37,733 nt of DNA. Origin: an uncultured Prevotellaceae bacterium (GTDB lineage Bacteria > Bacteroidota > Bacteroidia > Bacteroidales > Bacteroidaceae). The stretch lies in NCBI GenBank assembly GCA_949299545.1, contig CASGAM010000007.1, forward strand, positions 1-37,733, given 5' to 3'. Positions within the stretch are counted from its first letter, which is position 1; each line of letters opens with the position of its first letter. The notes below the pieces were generated by a model. That model had not been told where the DNA came from. It was given only the letters and a program-made list of their open reading frames with translations, and did not search any database. Below, piece by piece: positions 33,357-37,733 of the stretch. The position numbers and the translations under genes are program-made.

Positions 33357-34193
33357 TTAACGTTCTAACTGCAACATTGTCCAGCGTTCCCGAGTGAGGC
33401 CGTAGACTTGCCTTAGCCCTTGTGTCTTTGCCATTTCTAAAATGAACGGGACGTCTTCCTCGTAAAAACCGCTCAGGATGACCGTGCCGTGTTCCTTTAA
33501 CGACCGCATCATTTCTGGGACGTCCCTCAGCAAAATGTTACGGTTGATGTTTGCCAGTAGCAAGTCATACCCCTTTTCGTTCCTGATGGTGCTTACGTCT
33601 CCTTCGCGCACTTCCATTGTTTTTATACCGTTCATTGCAATGTGTTCCAGCGTGTTTTTTACACTCCAGTTGTCAATGTCATAACCAAGGACATGAGAAG
33701 CACCTCTCATCGCGCAGAAAATGCCGAGAATGCCTGTTCCGCAGCCTGCGTCAATGACTCTTTTACCGGCTATCTCCACGTCCAGCAGGCGCTCAAGTAT
33801 CATGGCCGTTGTCTGGTGAGAGCCGCTTCCGAACGCCTGCCTGGGGCTGATTCTTATCCGATATTCAGCGTCATCGCTGGGATTTTCCGTGGTGTAGACC
33901 ATGATTTTTCCGGCTATCAGTACGCCCGTAAAACTCTTTTCCCATTCTTCATTCCAATTCCTATCTTCCGCTTCTTTTTGGAAGTATGTTATTTCCACAC
34001 CCGGGAGTGGGAAGTTTGCGATGATCTCGTCAAGCAGTACCACATTGAATGCATCTGCCGGTGCATAGCCCGTCAAACCGTTGTCGATTTCCATAAAACT
34101 CTCTATACCAGCGTCCCCGCTCAACGATGCCAGAATGTCGCGGTTGATATTTGTATTGGGGGTAATGTCAAATGTTATTTCAATGTATTTCAT
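33357..34193 (-). CDS. prmA: Ribosomal protein L11 methyltransferase
   Basis: SAM-dependent enzyme of 278 residues that trimethylates ribosomal protein L11. The N-terminal substrate-recognition domain (MKYIEITFDITPNTNINRDILASLSGDAGIESF) is followed by the central ISPRQAFGSGSHQTTAMILERLL, a PrmA signature. The methyltransferase core has motif I VIDAGCGTGILGIFCAMRGASHVLGYDID, with DLLLANINRNILL as motif IV. The start at 34193 is an ATG; the frame runs two codons further to a TTG, which is not preferred. Length and motif order are complete. Confidence 0.96.
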   Translation of the reverse strand: MKYIEITFDITPNTNINRDILASLSGDAGIESFMEIDNGLTGYAPADAFNVVLLDEIIANFPLPGVEITYFQKEAEDRNWNEEWEKSFTGVLIAGKIMVYTTENPSDDAEYRIRISPRQAFGSGSHQTTAMILERLLDVEIAGKRVIDAGCGTGILGIFCAMRGASHVLGYDIDNWSVKNTLEHIAMNGIKTMEVREGDVSTIRNEKGYDLLLANINRNILLRDVPEMMRSLKEHGTVILSGFYEEDVPFILEMAKTQGLRQVYGLTRERWTMLQLER

Positions 34194-34341
34194 CTGCAAA
34201 TAATGTTTTATATGATGGCTGTTTGAGGAGATGCATTTCCCTCCGTAGGAATTAAATGTGCAAAAATATCATTTTTTAAACGGTACATTGCTAAAATACT
34301 CAAAAAAAACATCCGGAGTAACTTTTATTATGAAAATCGAC

Positions 34342-34372
34342 TTGTCAGCAGAATCAGAAAAAAGTATATTTG
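34342..34372 (+). promoter_or_regulatory. Promoter of the secreted Trp/Tyr-rich protein gene
   Basis: TTG at 34342-34344 and TATATTTG at 34365-34372 are separated by exactly 20 nt, a full Bacteroidota-type promoter. The -7 element ends 43 nt before the ATG at 34416. Confidence 0.8.
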
Positions 34373-34415
34373 CAATAATGAGAATAATATTGTTTAGGTA
34401 AAAAAGTATAGTGAT

Positions 34416-35570
34416 ATGGCAAACAGAATATTTATTGCAGCATTCTTAATAGCGTTGCCATTATGTAGCTACGCTCAATATGACGACATGTATTTTGTTC
34501 CCGGTAAGGAAAAAGCAAAAACGTCTGCTACGGTGACAGCCTCCGTCGGGGCGGAATCTTTTACTGATACTGAGTCCGACACAAACGCGCAAAGACTGAC
34601 GCAACCGGTACAGACGGAAAGTTCAGTGGTCAATGGACGCGACGTTGATGAGTACAACCGCCGTTATCGCTCTTACGATTCAGACGATGATTGGGTTGTA
34701 ACGGGTGATTCTGCCGATGCAGAAGAGGCTCAGGCTGAAAAAAGCAGAGGAGTAAACGATTCCCAAGGCTCTGATGTTGATTACCAGTATACCAAGCGTA
34801 TTCTCCTTTTTGCTTCACCGTCTGTAGGCATTCCGGTGAGCAGCCCGCTTTATTGGGATCTTTGTTATGGCCCCAACGCCATCTATTGGAACGTTTATGA
34901 TGACGGATTCTATGCTTATGCTTTCCCGTCAAGTTGGAATTATTTATATTACAGTCCATATTTCTCATGGTCATGGGGATATCGTCCGTGGGGGTGGTAT
35001 GGTGGCTGGTATAGCAGTTGGTATGGTGGCTGGTACGACCCATGGTATTATCCGTGGTACGGTCCCGGTTATTGGCATCATCCTCCTTATTGGAGACCGC
35101 CACACCACGGCATTGCGTCACGACCTGTCAACCGTCCCAGCGTACATTACCGTGAGACATTAGGCAATCGCAATTCCGCCGGTGCCAATGTACGGCCGGC
35201 GCGCAGCGGTAGCAGTACCCGTGTGACACCGACACGAACTACTACGAGTGGCACGAGAGTAACACCTACACGTACTACAACATCCGGTACGCGTGTTTCG
35301 CCGACACGAACCACCACGAGCGGTACAAGGGTAACACCGACGCGTACTACCACAACCGGTACGCGAGTAACGCCGAGCCGAAGTACATCGACGAGCAGTC
35401 AGACTTATACGCCGGTACGTACAACCCCGACAACCACAACTACAACACGGAGCTATACTCCCACACGTACTACTACCTCCACACCGTCTTACAGTGCGCC
35501 GACCCGTTCAAGCGGTGGTGGCGGAGGACGTGTCAGTACACCCACAAGAAGTGGCGGGGGGAGACGTTGA
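34416..35570 (+). CDS. Secreted Trp/Tyr/Gly-rich protein with C-terminal Thr-Arg repeats
   Basis: Not assigned to a known family. It has 384 residues in clear zones. A signal peptide (MANRIFIAAFLIALPLCSYAQ) is followed by YDDMYFVPGKEKAK. A polar, acidic linker spans about 30-125, and a short hydrophobic stretch (RILLFASPSVGIPVSSPLYWD) follows. Residues 158-232 are an aromatic block dominated by Trp, Tyr, Gly and Pro (GGWYSSWYGGWYDPWYYPWYG). From 268 there are five units of TRVTPTRTTTSG, then Thr/Ser/Arg-rich sequence ending in Gly-rich GGRR. There is no enzymatic motif. It is followed 45 nt later by an outer-membrane barrel gene and has its own promoter. It could be a surface or matrix-type protein; the low-complexity tail resembles O-glycosylation-prone segments. 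Confidence 0.85.
   Translation: MANRIFIAAFLIALPLCSYAQYDDMYFVPGKEKAKTSATVTASVGAESFTDTESDTNAQRLTQPVQTESSVVNGRDVDEYNRRYRSYDSDDDWVVTGDSADAEEAQAEKSRGVNDSQGSDVDYQYTKRILLFASPSVGIPVSSPLYWDLCYGPNAIYWNVYDDGFYAYAFPSSWNYLYYSPYFSWSWGYRPWGWYGGWYSSWYGGWYDPWYYPWYGPGYWHHPPYWRPPHHGIASRPVNRPSVHYRETLGNRNSAGANVRPARSGSSTRVTPTRTTTSGTRVTPTRTTTSGTRVSPTRTTTSGTRVTPTRTTTTGTRVTPSRSTSTSSQTYTPVRTTPTTTTTTRSYTPTRTTTSTPSYSAPTRSSGGGGGRVSTPTRSGGGRR
35217..35396 (+). repeat. Five-unit 36-bp coding tandem repeat
   Basis: Five in-frame 36-bp units encode TRVTPTRTTTSG-type 12-mers; the fifth is degenerate (TRVTPSRSTSTS). The units differ at many third positions and in Arg codon choice (CGT, CGA, CGC-free, AGA, AGG) while the peptide is almost constant. 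Confidence 0.9.
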
Positions 35571-35615
35571 GAGTCCGGACATTTTGATTTGTAGTATTTT
35601 GTAATCAGCATAACC

Positions 35616-37211
35616 ATGAAACGAAGTATCATATTATTGGCCGGGATGTTTTGCATAGGCACAGCCGGTTATTCACAAACTCCCTATGCCAACGAAAATC
35701 TGCTTTCGCCGGATTTGATTGGAACGGCGCGTTACGTCGGTATGGGAGGCGCATTGGGCGCATTGGGTGCCGACATATCGGCTATCTCTTCAAACCCGGC
35801 TGCCATCGGCCTTTTCCGCAAGGGAGATGTATCTCTGACATTCGGTTTCCTGACACAACACGAGAAACCGGCCCTCAACACAGACATGACCCACATGTCG
35901 TTCGACCAGATAGGTTTTGTATTTACAACGCCTGTCATGGGTGATGCGGTAAAATTCGTCAATTTTGCGTTTAACTATCAGAAGAAAGCCAATTTCAACA
36001 GCGCTTTCATTGCAGACAAGTCAAGGTTGAACGGTTTGTCACAGACTCAACAGATGGCCGACCTTTATAATAACAGGCTCTCATCTCCATTGGCCGATCT
36101 GATGTATGAGGCTTATCTGATAGATCCGATAGATGCAAATGGCAATATCCTCGGCGATGCCGACGATCCTAATTTTGACAGGTTTGTGGGTTATGACGGC
36201 TGGTCCAACCAGTTCAGCAGGATAAGTGAGGGTGGGATATACGCTTTCGATTTCAATCTCTCCACCAATATCCAAGACCGTGTCTATTTAGGATTGACGC
36301 TCGGAATTGACCGTGTGAATTATAACAGTTATACCACTTATTCTGAACAAATGCGCGGCATGGACAATGTGACAGGTTCGTTTGTTCCGCTTGACATGTG
36401 GTATTCGCAGTATGATGTGCATGCCATTACCGGCTACGGTGTAAATGTTAAGTTGGGTACCATAATCCGCCCCATCGAGAACTCAGCGTTCCGTATCGGT
36501 GTGACGGTAGAGTCGCCCACAAACTATAATCTCGAATCTGCGGCATCCTACAGCCTTGATTCTCCTTACAATGAGAGTGGTGCTATTGAGTACGACCAGA
36601 CCGGCAATATTTCATACTATAATTATTCGCCGCGTGAGGAACTGGCAAGTCTCTACTATGCACTTCTGACACCATGGAAATTCCGCCTGTCAGCAGGTCA
36701 TACCATCGGAACAATCCTTGCACTTGGGGCTGAATATGAGTTTGCCGGTTATAGACATATCAGGCAGAGTTATGACGACGGTTACGGTTCTTTGAATGGT
36801 GTGCGCGATTATGACATGGATCGCCTTCATAAGGACAACCTCCGCGGCGTTCATTCCTTCAAGGCCGGTTTCGAATTGAACCTGTACAAGGGCTTGAGTC
36901 TGCGAGGCGGTTATAACTTCTATTCAAGTGCTTTTGAAGACAATGCCCATCTTGATCAGGTTAATCCTTCACCGGCTTTCAATTATGCTACGACGACAGA
37001 TTACATGAACAAGAGCCGTACCAATATTTATACGTTGGGTTTGGGATACCGTTACCGTCACTTTTATATCGATGCAGCTTATAAGTTCCGCCAGCAGAGC
37101 GGCAAGTTCTATGCGTTTGACGACACTTATGCAGGAGGCAACCAACTCAGTCCGGTAGACGTAAATCTGGGCGTACATCAGGCCTTCTTTACATTAGGTT
37201 ATAAGTTCTGA
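35616..37211 (+). CDS. OmpP1/FadL/TodX-family outer membrane protein
   Basis: Outer-membrane beta-barrel of 531 residues. A signal peptide (MKRSIILLAGMFCIGTAGYSQ) is followed by the family opening (GTARYVGMGGALGALGADISAISSNPAAIGLFRKGDVSLTFGF). Alternating strands run throughout, and it ends in the aromatic C-terminal strand HQAFFTLGYKF typical of barrel insertion. FadL/OmpP1 proteins import hydrophobic molecules; Bacteroidota members are often annotated 'hemin receptor' without proof. No plug domain of TonB-dependent type is present. It follows the secreted Trp/Tyr-rich gene by 45 nt in the same orientation and is probably co-transcribed. Confidence 0.88.
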   Translation: MKRSIILLAGMFCIGTAGYSQTPYANENLLSPDLIGTARYVGMGGALGALGADISAISSNPAAIGLFRKGDVSLTFGFLTQHEKPALNTDMTHMSFDQIGFVFTTPVMGDAVKFVNFAFNYQKKANFNSAFIADKSRLNGLSQTQQMADLYNNRLSSPLADLMYEAYLIDPIDANGNILGDADDPNFDRFVGYDGWSNQFSRISEGGIYAFDFNLSTNIQDRVYLGLTLGIDRVNYNSYTTYSEQMRGMDNVTGSFVPLDMWYSQYDVHAITGYGVNVKLGTIIRPIENSAFRIGVTVESPTNYNLESAASYSLDSPYNESGAIEYDQTGNISYYNYSPREELASLYYALLTPWKFRLSAGHTIGTILALGAEYEFAGYRHIRQSYDDGYGSLNGVRDYDMDRLHKDNLRGVHSFKAGFELNLYKGLSLRGGYNFYSSAFEDNAHLDQVNPSPAFNYATTTDYMNKSRTNIYTLGLGYRYRHFYIDAAYKFRQQSGKFYAFDDTYAGGNQLSPVDVNLGVHQAFFTLGYKF

Positions 37212-37326
37212 AACAAACGTGGCAGGAGCAGCACATGTGCCGTAGACTGGCGGTTTGTGCTTGCCCTGCCGTTTTTTATACCTTAATAAATATAAATTCT
37301 TCAAAAATAAAAAGGAAGTAAAAAAC

Positions 37327-37356
37327 TTGCTGATTCCGCTTTTATGATTAACTTTG
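37327..37356 (+). promoter_or_regulatory. Promoter of tRNA-Ala
   Basis: TTG (37327-37329) and TAACTTTG (37349-37356) are separated by 19 nt; transcription should start near 37363, about 13 nt before the tRNA. Confidence 0.82.
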
Positions 37357-37375
37357 CAGGCGGAAACAAAACGAC

Positions 37376-37449
37376 GGGGTATTAGCTCATCTGGCTAGAG
37401 CGTTTGACTGGCAGTCAAAAGGTGGCAGGTTCGAGTCCTGTATACTCCA
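37376..37449 (+). tRNA. tRNA-Ala (anticodon GGC)
   Basis: A 74-nt cloverleaf. The acceptor GGGGTAT pairs with ATACTCC and includes the G3-U70 wobble that identifies alanine tRNAs. The D-arm is AGCTCATCTGGCTAGAGC, the anticodon stem TTTGA/TCAAA encloses CTGGCAG with GGC at 37410-37412, and the T-arm is GCAGGTTCGAGTCCTGT. The discriminator is A. CCA is not encoded. Confidence 0.97.
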
Positions 37450-37456
37450 CGACAAT

Positions 37457-37490
37457 AAGAGACCGGGAATATTTTCATTCCCGGTCTCTT
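37457..37490 (+). terminator. Terminator of tRNA-Ala
   Basis: AAGAGACCGGGAAT (37457-37470) pairs perfectly over 14 bp with ATTCCCGGTCTCTT (37477-37490); the loop is 6 nt. T-rich sequence follows. Confidence 0.88.
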
Positions 37491-37615
37491 GCTGTTTCTT
37501 TAATCTTATATCTGTAGTTTAGAATCAGATATACAGTTGATTACGAGTTAGTTTTTAGCGATTTTTTCCTTCTTTCGCTCGCTCCCGATTATAAGCCAAA
37601 GCAGCTATAAAAATT

Positions 37616-37627
37616 GCGACCTGTCGC
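37616..37627 (+). repeat. GCGACC-type repeat, locus 3
   Basis: GCGACCTGTCGC, identical to the unit at 21714-21725 and, like it, preceded by AAATT-type sequence. Intergenic, downstream of tRNA-Ala. Confidence 0.6.
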
Positions 37628-37733
37628 GGGTATTATTTAAAAAAATTCTGGGTGGTAAAAGGACTGGGGTAAAATTTTTATCGAAACCCGGGGGTTTTTT
37701 TTGGGTATTTTTTATTTTTTTTTTTTCAAATAG
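37628..37733. other. Homopolymer-rich window end, no gene seen
   Basis: The last ~100 bases are dominated by long G, C, A and T runs (for example a GGGGG-TTTTTTTT string near 37690 and a 12-base T-run near 37712). No gene, repeat or known RNA is visible. The base pattern differs sharply from the rest and suggests low-quality sequence at a contig edge. Confidence 0.6.

Noticed and set aside
34630-35121. A 163-codon antisense frame in the Trp/Tyr-rich gene
   Set aside because: It is His/Asn/Thr-rich low-complexity shadow of the codons for Trp, Tyr and Gly on the other strand.
35147-35353. Antisense frame with a regular VVVRVGVTLVPL peptide
   Set aside because: The periodicity is the reverse reading of the 36-bp coding repeat of the secreted protein.
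1-37733. Search for phage, transposase, toxin-antitoxin or defence genes
   Set aside because: No integrase, transposase, Cas, restriction or antitoxin-like protein was recognised on either strand.

Overview
This window looks like chromosomal DNA of a member of the Bacteroidales (phylum Bacteroidota). Several things point there. The -7 element TAnnTTTG, often with TTG 19-20 nt upstream, precedes tRNA and protein genes. Translation starts mostly lack Shine-Dalgarno sequences. The gene content also fits: a PPi-dependent phosphofructokinase, MenA, lepA, a long YgiQ radical SAM protein, an AGCS amino-acid symporter and an OmpP1/FadL-type barrel. I find no phage, insertion sequence, CRISPR array or recognisable defence island. 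Most of the window is core genome, and the unusual signal lies in intergenic repeats, a few lineage-specific exported proteins and one domain-insertion protein.

Layout. 1-2.6 kb: the 3' end of a UvrD/PcrA-type helicase, a 20-bp inverted repeat, nspC (carboxynorspermidine decarboxylase), a hairpin with a duplicated arm, tRNA-Gly(GCC), and two identical tRNA-Cys(GCA) genes on the minus strand. 2.7-4.8 kb: tilS, facing a glyoxalase II-like metallo-hydrolase. 4.8-11.5 kb: a complete tripartite RND efflux operon on the minus strand (adaptor lipoprotein, pump, TolC-like channel), divergent from an AraC-family regulator. 11.5-13.0 kb: rsmG behind a DUF3298-like lipoprotein gene. 13.0-17.4 kb: a sugar-acid module. 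A LacI-type regulator overlaps an NhaC-family transporter gene and diverges from kdgK-eda, with a perfect 14-bp operator-like palindrome between them. 17.6-21.4 kb: lepA, a Crp/Fnr-type regulator, and a TonB-C protein carrying two copies of a DUF4488-like domain.

21.4-21.85 kb is an intergenic block holding a strong terminator and a cluster of GCGACC-type repeats. The same motif appears near 2.08 kb and 37.6 kb. 21.85-30.5 kb is a long minus-strand run. In transcription order it holds a small hypothetical gene, a PlsC-like acyltransferase, a zinc amidase (Amidase_3) split by a golvesin-like domain, another small hypothetical gene, ygiQ, an AGCS symporter and menA. 30.6-34.2 kb: PPi-phosphofructokinase, a membrane-anchored GH25 muramidase, and prmA facing them. 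34.4-37.2 kb: a secreted Trp/Tyr/Gly-rich protein with a five-unit 12-residue repeat, followed by an OmpP1/FadL barrel. 37.4 kb: tRNA-Ala(GGC) with a clear promoter and terminator. The last ~100 bases are homopolymer-rich and look like a poor-quality contig end.

How the genes work together. kdgK and eda convert 2-keto-3-deoxygluconate to pyruvate and glyceraldehyde-3-phosphate, and the adjacent LacI protein is their likely regulator. The efflux operon and AraC gene form a classical regulator/pump pair. The amidase, the GH25 muramidase and the acyltransferase all act on the envelope. tilS, rsmG, lepA and prmA are translation-related housekeeping genes.
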